Source of the DNA: Phycisphaerae bacterium
GTDB lineage: Bacteria; Planctomycetota; Phycisphaerae; UBA1845
Assembly: GCA_029260055.1 (NCBI GenBank)
Contig: JAJDDX010000085.1
Location: forward strand, 1 to 64,000
Length of the DNA: 64,000 bases
Direction of reading: 5' to 3'
Shown here: positions 44,636-53,172 of the stretch, one piece after another
Layout of the letters: the number at the start of each line of letters is the position of its first letter
Position numbering within the stretch: the stretch's first letter is position 1
Position numbers and translations under genes: made by a program
Notes under the pieces: model-generated
Database searches by the model: none
The model's input: only the letters and a program-made list of their open reading frames with translations
What the model was told of the DNA's origin: nothing

Positions 44636-44641
44636 GCAGCG

Positions 44642-47584
44642 GTGGACAGCCGACCCGCGCCGTCAACCCCGGACCCGAGCACCATCCACAAACTCGAGGA
44701 TAAGCTCCGAGCCGAACTCGGCGCCGAGGCGATGTTCGACAATCTGACGCGCACGAACTACGCGTCCGACGCGAGCATTTACGAGCTGGTGCCGATCGGC
44801 GTCGTGCGTCCGACTTGTGTCGAGGATGTCGTCGCCGCCACGAAAGCCTGCCGCGACTTCGGCATACCGATCGTGGCCCGCGGTGCCGGCACGGGGCTCA
44901 CCGGCGGAGCTGTAACCCATGGCGTGGTGGTGGACCTGTCGCGGCATATGACGGAGGTCGGCGACCTCGATGTCGAAGCCCGCACCGTCGAGGTGCAGCC
45001 CGGCGTCGTGCTGGACCAACTCAACCGTGTGATCGCCGGAGCTGGATTGCACTTCGCACCGGACGTAGCCACATCCGATCGGGCCACGCTCGGCGGCATG
45101 ATCGCCAACAACTCATGTGGCGCCCATTCGGTCATTCATGGGCGTACCGTCGATCACGTCCTGGAACTCACGGTCGTGCTCGCCGATGGCGAGGTCGTGA
45201 CGTTCAAACGGGATGCCGTCGGACAGCACCGCGGCGCACCTTCCAACGACGATCGGTCACGCGCCGCGGTTATCGAACAGGCGCTCGCTCGGATCCGTGA
45301 CGACAACTTCGACGAGATTCAGCAGCGATTCCCCAAGGTCCTCCGCAGCAACGGGGGATACGGGCTGGATCGTCTCGGCGCGCGCGGCACCTCGGCTGAA
45401 GCCGTCAAGCTCCTGTGCGGCAGCGAGGGCACTTTGGGGATCGTCGTGGGGGCGAAACTCGCACTGACGCCGCTGCCGAGACATAAGGCACTAGCGGTGC
45501 TCCACTTCGATGCCCTGCTCGATGCGTTGAGCGTCGTGCCGGCGGCACTGGCGCACAAGCCGGCTGCGGTCGAGCTGGTGGACCGGATGATTCTGGCGGC
45601 GGCGCGGGACAACCCGACCATCCGTCGGCGGTGTGGCTTCCTTCAGGGTGATCCAGCCGCCTTGATCGTGGTCGAGTTCTTCGCCGACGACGTGGCAGCC
45701 CTGGCTTCGAAAGTCGAGGCACTTCTCAGCGACGACGATGCGCGTGGCACCTCGTACGCCGGTGTCGCGGTGCTCGGTCGAGAGGAGCAGCAGGACGTGT
45801 GGGAGGTGCGCAAGGCGGGCCTCGGGCTGCTGATGAGCAGGCCCGGCGACGCGCAGCCTTACGCCTTCGTCGAGGACACGGCCGTCGACCCGGCGCGATT
45901 GCGCGACTACATCGCACGGTTCAGGGACGTCCTCGTGCGTGAGGGGGCGGAGGCGGGCTACTATGCTCACGCAAGCGTCGGGTGCCTTCATGTCCGGCCG
46001 GTGTTGAACCTCAAGTCCGAGGCCGACATCCAGCGTATGCACCGCATCGCCGACGGCATCAGCGACTTGGCGATCGAATTCGGCGGCACGATGACGGGTG
46101 AACACGGCGACGGCATCGTACGATCCGGATGGCTTTTGAAGCTCTACGGCCCGAAGATCGTAGCCGCGTTCGAGTCGGTGAAACGGCTCTTCGACCCTGA
46201 TGGGCTGATGAACCCGGGCAAGATAGTCGAACCGTGGTCGATGACGGAACACCTTCGTCAGGGCGCGGGCTACGCGGAGTGCAACCCGTCGACTTGGCTG
46301 GGCTTCTCGGCGCACGGCGGCATGGCGCAACTAGCGGGCATGTGCAGTGGCGTGGGCAATTGCAGGCAACAGCTCACCGCGACGATGTGCCCGTCATTCA
46401 TGGCCACAAGCGAGGAACGGCACACGACGCGAGCGCGAGCCGCTGCGTTGCGCTCTGCGCTGTCGAACCGCGGACTCCTGACGGGCCTCGACGATCCGGC
46501 GCTCGACGAGGTCATGGACCTCTGTCTTTCATGCAAAGCGTGCAAGACGGAGTGCCCGACCGGCGTCGACATGGCGAAGCTCAAGGCGGAGTACTTGTCA
46601 CATCGCCATCTGCGCGAAGGCGCTTCGCGGCGAGCGCGGTTCGTGGCGGACATGGCCCGCCTGGCGTCGCGGGCCAGCCGTTTCCCGCGGGTCAGTAATC
46701 TCGTCGCGAGATCGCGCCCCTTTAGGGCTTGGATGGAGCGCCGGTACGGATTGGATCGCCGTATAGCGCCGCCTGCACTGGCGCACCAGACGTTCCGAGA
46801 GTGGTTCCGACGCCGCAGGCACGCAGAAGCGACGGCCGCGGCGCGTCATGGCCGGGTCGTCTATTTTGTCGACACGTGGACGAACTACTACACGCCGCAG
46901 GTCGGGATCGCGGCGGTCAAGCTGCTGGATTGGGCCGGCTATGAGGTCTGTTGCCCGCCCACGCAGTGCTCCGGCCGCCCGGCGATCAGCCAGGGGTTAC
47001 TGGCTGAAGCGAAGCAGTTGGCGGAAACGAACGTGCGGCTCCTCTCGCCATTCGCGGTGGAGGGCGCGGCGATCGTCGGGACGGAACCGAGTTGTATCTC
47101 CGCCCTTGTTGACGAGTATCCGCAACTCTTCCGGACGCGGTCGGCACGACGTGTCGCGTCGCGCAGCATGATGATCGAGAGCTTCCTGCTCCGGACGCTC
47201 GAATCGGAGTCGAGCGCCGCGGCGTTGGAGCGCCCGGCAGGCGCGCTGGTGTACCACGCACACTGCCATCAGAAGGCTCTTGTGGGCTCGGGTGACGCGG
47301 TCGAGCTGCTGCACCGCGTATGGGGGCCGCGAGCCACCGAGATCGATAGCGGTTGCTGCGGGATGGCGGGCTCCTTCGGGCATGAAAAGGAACATTACGA
47401 AGTATCGCGGGCGGTCGGCGAGCATCGTCTGTTTCCCGCCATTCGCGACCGAGCCGATGCGGACGTCGCGGTTTCGGGATTCAGTTGCCGGCAGCAGATC
47501 GAGCATCACACGGACGCGAAGCCCCGACACGTGGTGGAGTACCTCGCATCCCTGTTACCGACGACGCGGGAACCGCAGACCTAG
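44642..47584 (+). CDS. FAD- and Fe-S-binding D-lactate dehydrogenase-type oxidoreductase
   Basis: A 980-residue fusion. Residues about 40-270 are a PCMH-type FAD domain (VARGAGTGLTGGAV; TLGGMIANNSCG), about 290-540 the FAD-linked oxidase C-terminal domain (GGTMTGEHGDGIVRSGWL), followed by an iron-sulfur part with CSGVGNCRQ, MCPSF and CLSCKACKTECPTG, and two cysteine-rich CCG-type regions (CCPPTQCSGRP; DSGCCGMAGSFGHEKEHY). This matches large flavoproteins that oxidise D-lactate or D-2-hydroxyglutarate at the membrane. Translation starts at GTG 44642, with AAGGAG 9 nt upstream, seven bases after the glycosyltransferase stop. The substrate is not proven; D-lactate would also be a product of murQ. 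Confidence 0.9.
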   Translation: MDSRPAPSTPDPSTIHKLEDKLRAELGAEAMFDNLTRTNYASDASIYELVPIGVVRPTCVEDVVAATKACRDFGIPIVARGAGTGLTGGAVTHGVVVDLSRHMTEVGDLDVEARTVEVQPGVVLDQLNRVIAGAGLHFAPDVATSDRATLGGMIANNSCGAHSVIHGRTVDHVLELTVVLADGEVVTFKRDAVGQHRGAPSNDDRSRAAVIEQALARIRDDNFDEIQQRFPKVLRSNGGYGLDRLGARGTSAEAVKLLCGSEGTLGIVVGAKLALTPLPRHKALAVLHFDALLDALSVVPAALAHKPAAVELVDRMILAAARDNPTIRRRCGFLQGDPAALIVVEFFADDVAALASKVEALLSDDDARGTSYAGVAVLGREEQQDVWEVRKAGLGLLMSRPGDAQPYAFVEDTAVDPARLRDYIARFRDVLVREGAEAGYYAHASVGCLHVRPVLNLKSEADIQRMHRIADGISDLAIEFGGTMTGEHGDGIVRSGWLLKLYGPKIVAAFESVKRLFDPDGLMNPGKIVEPWSMTEHLRQGAGYAECNPSTWLGFSAHGGMAQLAGMCSGVGNCRQQLTATMCPSFMATSEERHTTRARAAALRSALSNRGLLTGLDDPALDEVMDLCLSCKACKTECPTGVDMAKLKAEYLSHRHLREGASRRARFVADMARLASRASRFPRVSNLVARSRPFRAWMERRYGLDRRIAPPALAHQTFREWFRRRRHAEATAAARHGRVVYFVDTWTNYYTPQVGIAAVKLLDWAGYEVCCPPTQCSGRPAISQGLLAEAKQLAETNVRLLSPFAVEGAAIVGTEPSCISALVDEYPQLFRTRSARRVASRSMMIESFLLRTLESESSAAALERPAGALVYHAHCHQKALVGSGDAVELLHRVWGPRATEIDSGCCGMAGSFGHEKEHYEVSRAVGEHRLFPAIRDRADADVAVSGFSCRQQIEHHTDAKPRHVVEYLASLLPTTREPQT

Positions 47585-47767
47585 TAAGCGTCCGAAAACA
47601 ACCGGCCGGCGGACCGCAGGCCGTCCGTCCCTGCCGGAGCCAGGCCAGAGCCGCCGGAGTTATCTCGCAGGCGTCCGATTTACAAGTGTGTCCGGAAATG
47701 GCTGCGGAATTCGGCTGAAACCGCCACGGCTGGCACGGCGACGCTTTCTTTCGGCGGCGCGCGCGGG

Positions 47768-47773
47768 TACAAT
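47768..47773 (+). promoter_or_regulatory. Putative -10 element before the chimeric metalloprotease gene
   Basis: TACAAT at 84 bases before ATG 47857, with only a poor -35 (TTTCTT) at 17 bases upstream. A weak call. Confidence 0.3.
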
Positions 47774-47856
47774 CGAGCGGCTGTCTAGGGGGCACGCCAA
47801 GGTTCCGAGCCGCGTTTGCGGCCGGCACCCATTCCGCACTGGGGAGGATATCTTCG

Positions 47857-50115
47857 ATGACTTTTGCCGCCGTTGAGGCTTGTGGGAAACTTGTAGCCAG
47901 CCGCCGTAGCTGGAGCGTCTCGGCCAATGTCGCGCTGATGTGGCTCGTTGCGGGCCTGCTTTGGGGCCAAGGCAGTAGCGCCGTGGCAGTCGAGCCGGAC
48001 ACGGCTACGTCTTCGGGAACGAACGATTCGGTACAGCCGCTCATCTCTACAATAGATCGCTCGATGGCGGTCACGCACCATGTGATCACGCCCGACGGCA
48101 CGTCGGTCAACGCCGGAGCGTTGGTGGGCGAGGTGGTGTACAGCAATACGACCGGCGGGAACCTGGTGGCATTGCCTCTTGCCAATGTCATGATCGGCGA
48201 CGACATTCGCACGACGACCGGGTGCGGATGCAATCTCGCCGGGTTCGAATTCCAGGTCTACGGTGGCGGTAGCGGCACCGGCCCGGGCCCCACAGTCAAC
48301 TACGCGCTGTACGACTTCTGTCCGAGTGGTGGTGGTCAGGTGATCGCCGGCACGGACGGTTCGTTCACGCTCGACAATGACGGGCTGAGCCTCGTGACGG
48401 TCGACACCTCGGGCACGGGGCTGGCGATCGGCCGGGCCTTCTGGCTCGGGCTAACATTCGATCGCGTCGGAGCCGGTTGGATCACGGGCGCCCCGGCTGA
48501 GGTCGGGCTCACGTTCGACCTCTACGATCTATACGCCACACCGTGCTCGGCCAGCTTCCAGGGTACCCCGCTGTATGCGGGGTTCTACGCGCGGGTCTTC
48601 TGCGAATCCGCCGGGGCACCGACCCCGGCGAACGGCGCGACGGATGTGCCGGTCGAGACCGACCTTGTTTGGAGCGGGTACGGGATTGACCCGACGGATG
48701 GCGGCAGCCCGAACCCGGGCCCGGGCGGCGGCGCGGCCGCGATCGATCCGTCGTGGGCGGACAACCTCGAGCCGGGGAACTTCTGTGCGACGCAGGCGCG
48801 TTACGAGGCCGGGGTGCAGGCGAGAGGTGGTGGTGCCGCAGCCGGCGGAGGATGCACCATGTTCGGCGGTTGCGATGAACCCAGCACACGCGACGTCTTC
48901 ATCCCGGACGCCGGCACGCCCATGAGCACCTACAGCATGTTCCTTCACGTGTTCTGCGAGGACGACGGATCGAACTGTGCGGCTTCGGTGGCCAGCGTCG
49001 ACGGGACAATGACCAGGGTCAACGCGGACTATGCACCGTATCGAATTCAGTTCGATTACGAGATGGCGTTTCACAACCACTCGGAGTACCTGCACTGGAG
49101 TTCGAACGAAGAGAACCCGATGAAGTCGGCTTTCTCGGTCTTTCCGGCGGAGTCGCTCAACGTCTTCGTCGTGGATGTCGGCGGGTATTCCTTCGGGACG
49201 TTTCCCTGGGACCCCGAGGCTCTGGAGTTCGGCGGCGGCATCGTCATGGACAAGGACATGTTCGGCCCGAATGACTCGACGCTCACGCACGAGGCGGGGC
49301 ACAATCTCGGGCTCTGGCACACGCATCACGGCGTATCGGAGGTCGGGGAGTGCAGCGCGTGCTGGGAGGAGCCTCAGAGCTACAGCAGCACGACGGGCGA
49401 TCGTTGCGCGGACACCGACCCGACGCCGACGAGTTGGTCGTGCAGCCCGCCCGGCGGTATCGACCCCTGCAGCACCTTGCCATGGGGGCAGACGGACACC
49501 GACAACTTCATGGGTTACGCCGGCAGCCCCTGTTGGGACAACTTCTCCGACATGCAGGCCGGCCGCATGCACTGCTGGACGGACGATCGCCTGATCGGCT
49601 GGCTCACGTCAGTGTGCGGCGCTACCTATGATGTCTACTTCGATGTGGACAGCCCGCCGACGACGTTGCTTTGCAGTGGCTCCGACACACCCTACTGCGA
49701 CCCGGGCGTCCTTACGCCGCAGACTACGTACTACTGGCGTGTGGTGGCCACGAACGAGATTGGCGTCGGCGAGGGCCCGATCTGGTCGTTCACGACGGCG
49801 GCCGTCCAGGACTGCAACCACAACGGCATCCCCGACTCGCAGGACATCGCCGTGGGTGCCAGTTTGGACTGCAACGGCAACCTCATGCCCGACGAGTGCG
49901 ACACGATCGCCGGCGGCGACTACTACCCCGACGGGAACGTGGATATGCTGGACCTGCCGGGCTTTATCGACTGCACAGCCGGGCCGGGCGCGACACCGGC
50001 TCCGACCGTGCCGGACTGCCTGAGCGCGTGCCTCGCCGCGTTCGACTTCGATTCCGACGGCAGTGTGGATCTGCGAGACTACAGTGCTTTCCTGCAGGCT
50101 GCGAGCGCGCCGTAA
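47857..50115 (+). CDS. Chimeric secreted metalloprotease: N-module, FN3-like domain split by M43-like protease, dockerin-like tail
   Basis: A 752-residue exported protein. GGGGAGGA lies 8 nt before ATG 47857, and a hydrophobic segment (VALMWLVAGLLWG) forms the signal. Residues about 90-250 are the module shared with the FG-GAP protein. Residues about 255-275 (PANGATDVPVETDLVWSG) start an FN3-like domain whose rest resumes at about 586-648 (TYDVYFDVDSPP; TTYYWRVVATNE; IWSFTT). Between them sits an M43-like protease with HEAGHNLGLWH (478-488) and Met-turn NFMGYAG, paralogous to the protein at 21199. Then come DCNHNGIPD and DCNGNLMPDECD linkers and a two-part dockerin-like tail ending QAASAP. 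The substrate is unknown. Confidence 0.88.
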   Translation: MTFAAVEACGKLVASRRSWSVSANVALMWLVAGLLWGQGSSAVAVEPDTATSSGTNDSVQPLISTIDRSMAVTHHVITPDGTSVNAGALVGEVVYSNTTGGNLVALPLANVMIGDDIRTTTGCGCNLAGFEFQVYGGGSGTGPGPTVNYALYDFCPSGGGQVIAGTDGSFTLDNDGLSLVTVDTSGTGLAIGRAFWLGLTFDRVGAGWITGAPAEVGLTFDLYDLYATPCSASFQGTPLYAGFYARVFCESAGAPTPANGATDVPVETDLVWSGYGIDPTDGGSPNPGPGGGAAAIDPSWADNLEPGNFCATQARYEAGVQARGGGAAAGGGCTMFGGCDEPSTRDVFIPDAGTPMSTYSMFLHVFCEDDGSNCAASVASVDGTMTRVNADYAPYRIQFDYEMAFHNHSEYLHWSSNEENPMKSAFSVFPAESLNVFVVDVGGYSFGTFPWDPEALEFGGGIVMDKDMFGPNDSTLTHEAGHNLGLWHTHHGVSEVGECSACWEEPQSYSSTTGDRCADTDPTPTSWSCSPPGGIDPCSTLPWGQTDTDNFMGYAGSPCWDNFSDMQAGRMHCWTDDRLIGWLTSVCGATYDVYFDVDSPPTTLLCSGSDTPYCDPGVLTPQTTYYWRVVATNEIGVGEGPIWSFTTAAVQDCNHNGIPDSQDIAVGASLDCNGNLMPDECDTIAGGDYYPDGNVDMLDLPGFIDCTAGPGATPAPTVPDCLSACLAAFDFDSDGSVDLRDYSAFLQAASAP

Positions 50116-50159
50116 GCGACGGCCGCCCAATGAGGCAGCCGGTACGTGACCTGAGAATC

Positions 50160-50200
50160 AACCGTGCATTCGTCGTGACAGACGGATGCACGGTTTCTTC
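50160..50200 (+). terminator. Putative terminator after the chimeric metalloprotease
   Basis: A 10-base-pair stem (50160-50169 with 50186-50195) is extended by an inner 4-base-pair CGTC/GACG stem and followed by a T-rich but interrupted tract (TTCTTCATT). It lies 45 bases after the stop codon. Confidence 0.5.
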
Positions 50201-50473
50201 ATTCCCGCGCCGGCTGGATAGCGTCACGCACAACCCCGACGGAGTCGGGCTCGGCCTTCCCGCCACACCCCGAGGCTGAAAACTACGATTTCGTAAGAAA
50301 GTGGGTTTTTGCGCGAACGATTACGCGACTCAGGCTACTAAACGCAGTAGACGAGGCAAGAAAGTGAGTCACTTGGCTCTTTCAGCGAGCTTCGCGAGCG
50401 AGGGCAGTCGGCTACAGAGCATGCTAATCCATCCTGACACCTGTTCTTCTGACACCCATTCTTCTCCTGATCT

Positions 50474-50497
50474 GGTGCGGCGGAGCCGCACCCTACG
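50474..50497. repeat. REP-like palindromic repeat, copy 1
   Basis: The 24 bases read GGTGCGGC, GGA, GCCGCACC and then CTACG. The palindromic GGTGCGGC/GCCGCACC core with a CTACG side is shared with 51623-51646 and, with changes, 59239-59263. Such short palindromes are typical of elements mobilised by REP-associated transposases; a remnant of one lies at 58909. Confidence 0.75.
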
Positions 50498-50575
50498 GGT
50501 AGATTTTAACGCGCAGCAGATCACCTACGTTCGCTCGAGTTCTGAGTTGGCCCAACACTAAAAGGAGCACTGCTC

Positions 50576-51556
50576 ATGGTTTTCAAGAGACTAGTCGTAA
50601 CCACGGCCGTCACGCAGATGGCGCTCCTGTCGCTGGCGCCGCCGTCGAATGCCGGCGAGCCGCCGCTCAGACTGTCGGCCTCACTGCATCAGCCCCGCGT
50701 CCTCGACCGCTGCCCGATCATCGTGAAGCTGGAGGTGACCAACACGAGTTCGACAGCTATCAAAGAGAGATTCTCTGCCGCACGGCCTGATTACCTGCGA
50801 AGCCATTGCGAGCTCAACCTCAAAGACGCCGATGACCGAGTCTACCTGCTGGACTGGGAAGGTGGGCAGCCTGATGAGGGCATGTATGGACCCGGGCTGA
50901 CGATCGCCGCAGGCGAAGTCGTCCGGGCGGACTGGGTCGTCATTGCCGTCATCCCGGTGCGGGACAAGCATCGCGGAAAGTCCTACAGCTTCCTCCCGCC
51001 CGGCGAATACACCGGGCGCGTGCGGCTTGGGGTCCTCGGCGGGATAATCGAGTCGGATGAGCTTTCGCTGACCATTCAGGAGCCGACGGGCGATGATGCC
51101 AGGGCCCGCGACTTGATTGCGATCAGACACGGCGCTTTCTTCCAAGGAAAGGGATCCGCCCTTGGTTACGCTGATTACCTTGGCGGTCGAGCACCCATGA
51201 AGGGCTCCACGCACGCTATCTTCGGCGAGATGGAGACGGTATTGCGATCGTATCCGGAATCGCCTTACGCCGAATGGATAGGCTTTCGCAAGCTCTTCTA
51301 CGGCCTCGATGGCGAGCACGCCACGAGTCGCGCGGATCGCTGTGCGGCCGCGCTCCGATACGTCAATGCGAATCCGGAATTCCCGCTCTCGGACAACCTG
51401 GGGTTTGAGGCCGCACGCCGGTTGATGCTGATCGGCGATTATGTGCGAGCACGCGACCTGACCGCCCGGCTCATCCGCGATTTCCCGAATGGCGACTACG
51501 TAGCCAAGGCGCAAGAGCTGCGCGGCAAGCTGACCAAGAAGTTTCCTCCGGAATAG
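50576..51556 (+). CDS. Exported protein of unknown function
   Basis: A 326-residue protein. AAGGAG lies 8 nt before ATG 50576. A signal peptide (VVTTAVTQMALLSLAPPSNA) is followed by a beta-sandwich-like part to about residue 165 (IIVKLEVTNTSSTAIKE; FLPPGEYTGRVRLGV) and a helical C-terminal part (about 175-326) with TPR-like spacing (ARDLTARLIRDFPNGDYVA). No known family is recognised. The following gene lies 64 bases downstream behind a REP-like repeat. Confidence 0.72.
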   Translation: MVFKRLVVTTAVTQMALLSLAPPSNAGEPPLRLSASLHQPRVLDRCPIIVKLEVTNTSSTAIKERFSAARPDYLRSHCELNLKDADDRVYLLDWEGGQPDEGMYGPGLTIAAGEVVRADWVVIAVIPVRDKHRGKSYSFLPPGEYTGRVRLGVLGGIIESDELSLTIQEPTGDDARARDLIAIRHGAFFQGKGSALGYADYLGGRAPMKGSTHAIFGEMETVLRSYPESPYAEWIGFRKLFYGLDGEHATSRADRCAAALRYVNANPEFPLSDNLGFEAARRLMLIGDYVRARDLTARLIRDFPNGDYVAKAQELRGKLTKKFPPE

Positions 51557-51620
51557 GACAGCACACACCGGGAGCGATTCGAAGAGGCGTCACAGGCGCG
51601 GCGCGCGACCGTACACCGGA

Positions 51621-53147
51621 TTGGTGCGGCGAGCCGCACCCTACCGCCTAAAGGAACTCGCTCCTCAGGACAGCTTCTGGAAGCTGGACTACGACAACGC
51701 CTACGTGGAGGTCTACGAGGACAACCGCACGACGATCGTCACGCCCGACCAGACCTCAGGCGGCCCGCTTTCACCCAATCCGAGCACCTTTTGGATCGAA
51801 GGCATCGCCCCAACGACGGCCGACGGGACGGAGATTACGTTTCATGTCGACTTGGACGGCGACGAGACCTTTGATTGTTCGGATGGCGTGCGCCTCACCG
51901 TAGCGGCTGTGAACCTGGAAATCGGCGGGGTGGCGGAGAACGAGGAGGAGACGCCGCCGGGTCTGAAAGTGGCGACGAACAACGACTTCGACGAGGGGAA
52001 GGCGAATGCCGGCGGTGTTCCCGTCGCCGACAAGGACGATGTATCTCCGGTGGCCGCGGATGGCGCCTCGATCGCGATGAATGGATTGATCGAGTGCAAC
52101 GCCTCCGTGCTTCCCGAGGATGACGACGTGCTGGCGGGTTCGACGATCACCATCGCCCAAACGGGGGGAACCGGTTCGGTTCGCTTGTTTGCGATCAATC
52201 CCGCCGCGGCGCCTCCGTTCGACGATGACTGGGTATCGGTCCCGCCGGGAGCGAATCTGCGCGATGATTACTATCTCTCGACCGGCGCCTATAATGACTT
52301 TGATTCGTGGGTCGAAGGGGTGACGGCCGGGCCGGTCGAACTGACTCTGTCGTTCAGCATGAACGGCCTGACCAGCCAGGACACGGTGTTGCTGAACATC
52401 GTCGAGTACGGCGTGGTCGAGATACGGTACATGGCGTTCATTGCGTGCAACGCGATTACAACAGGGGATTTACCCGGTGTTACGGACTACTTCGCGGGCG
52501 ACGAACGCAACTTTGCCTATGGCGCGTCATCGAGCCGCAGCTTCCAGTCCTACTACGTCAGCGTCAATCCCGAGATGGTGGCCGGTGAGATGACGAACGG
52601 CGTTCGAGGAACGCGGGAATTCTTCGGCCCTACGGCGGGCTACAATGACGAGCCCGCCAACATCGTGGCCTGTGGGCCGGGACAGGTCTGCCCGACGTTC
52701 TGCACGGACTGCATTACCGCCACGGCGGTGCCGGAATGCACTGCCACGGCCGTGGATGGCCAGGGAAACACACTCTCGGGCGTGCTGACCCACGTGACAG
52801 ACTCCCTCAGCGAATTGGCCCTGACGCTGGATGGCACCAACCCGTGCGAGTCACTGGCGCCGGCCATCAACGCGGAGATCACGTTCGAGTTCCGGCAGAG
52901 TTACGCCAACGGCGTTCTCGGACCGTTCGAGTGGCGCATCAAGCCCAGTAGCGGAAGCTGGCATGACGCGTTTCCATGGCACGAACTGTACCTCAACGGT
53001 TTCCCGGAATATAGATTTGATCCCGGCGCTGGTGGACGAACACCAGATCCATGGGATTTGTACCCCCTTGAGCTCGGTGGAGAAGACATATGGATACCTA
53101 CGCCAAATCACAGTCCATGGCTTGGTGAATGGCAGCCCGTACCGTGA
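51621..53147 (+). CDS. Large acidic beta-rich protein, probably 5'-truncated
   Basis: The frame is open for 508 codons from TTG 51621, but it has no signal peptide, no Shine-Dalgarno sequence and no ATG for about 150 codons; its first codons lie within a REP-like repeat (51623-51646). The body is acidic and beta-rich (TFWIEGIAPTTADGTEITFH; EEETPPGLKVATNNDFDEGK), like exported planctomycete proteins that normally have a longer N-terminus. The C-terminal third has several Cys (CGPGQVCPTFCTDC) and ends GEWQPVP. I infer that the 5' end was lost when the repeat inserted or through recombination. Real translation is uncertain. Confidence 0.5.
   Translation: MVRRAAPYRLKELAPQDSFWKLDYDNAYVEVYEDNRTTIVTPDQTSGGPLSPNPSTFWIEGIAPTTADGTEITFHVDLDGDETFDCSDGVRLTVAAVNLEIGGVAENEEETPPGLKVATNNDFDEGKANAGGVPVADKDDVSPVAADGASIAMNGLIECNASVLPEDDDVLAGSTITIAQTGGTGSVRLFAINPAAAPPFDDDWVSVPPGANLRDDYYLSTGAYNDFDSWVEGVTAGPVELTLSFSMNGLTSQDTVLLNIVEYGVVEIRYMAFIACNAITTGDLPGVTDYFAGDERNFAYGASSSRSFQSYYVSVNPEMVAGEMTNGVRGTREFFGPTAGYNDEPANIVACGPGQVCPTFCTDCITATAVPECTATAVDGQGNTLSGVLTHVTDSLSELALTLDGTNPCESLAPAINAEITFEFRQSYANGVLGPFEWRIKPSSGSWHDAFPWHELYLNGFPEYRFDPGAGGRTPDPWDLYPLELGGEDIWIPTPNHSPWLGEWQPVP
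51623..51646. repeat. REP-like palindromic repeat, copy 2
   Basis: GGTGCGGC, G-A, GCCGCACC, then CTACCG: the same palindromic core as 50474-50497 with one base fewer in the loop. It forms the 5' edge of the truncated-looking ORF that follows. Confidence 0.75.
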
Positions 53148-53172
53148 TTGAAGGCCCTGTGGAGATTATGAC

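Larger units (their letters stand above)
50116..50575. other. Intergenic region with terminator and REP-like repeat
   Basis: This 460-base stretch holds the hairpin at 50160-50200, a REP-like palindrome at 50474-50497, and two near-copies of TGACACC(T/C) followed by GTTCTT or ATTCTT just upstream of it (50435-50465). No ORF with start signals is seen. Confidence 0.5.
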
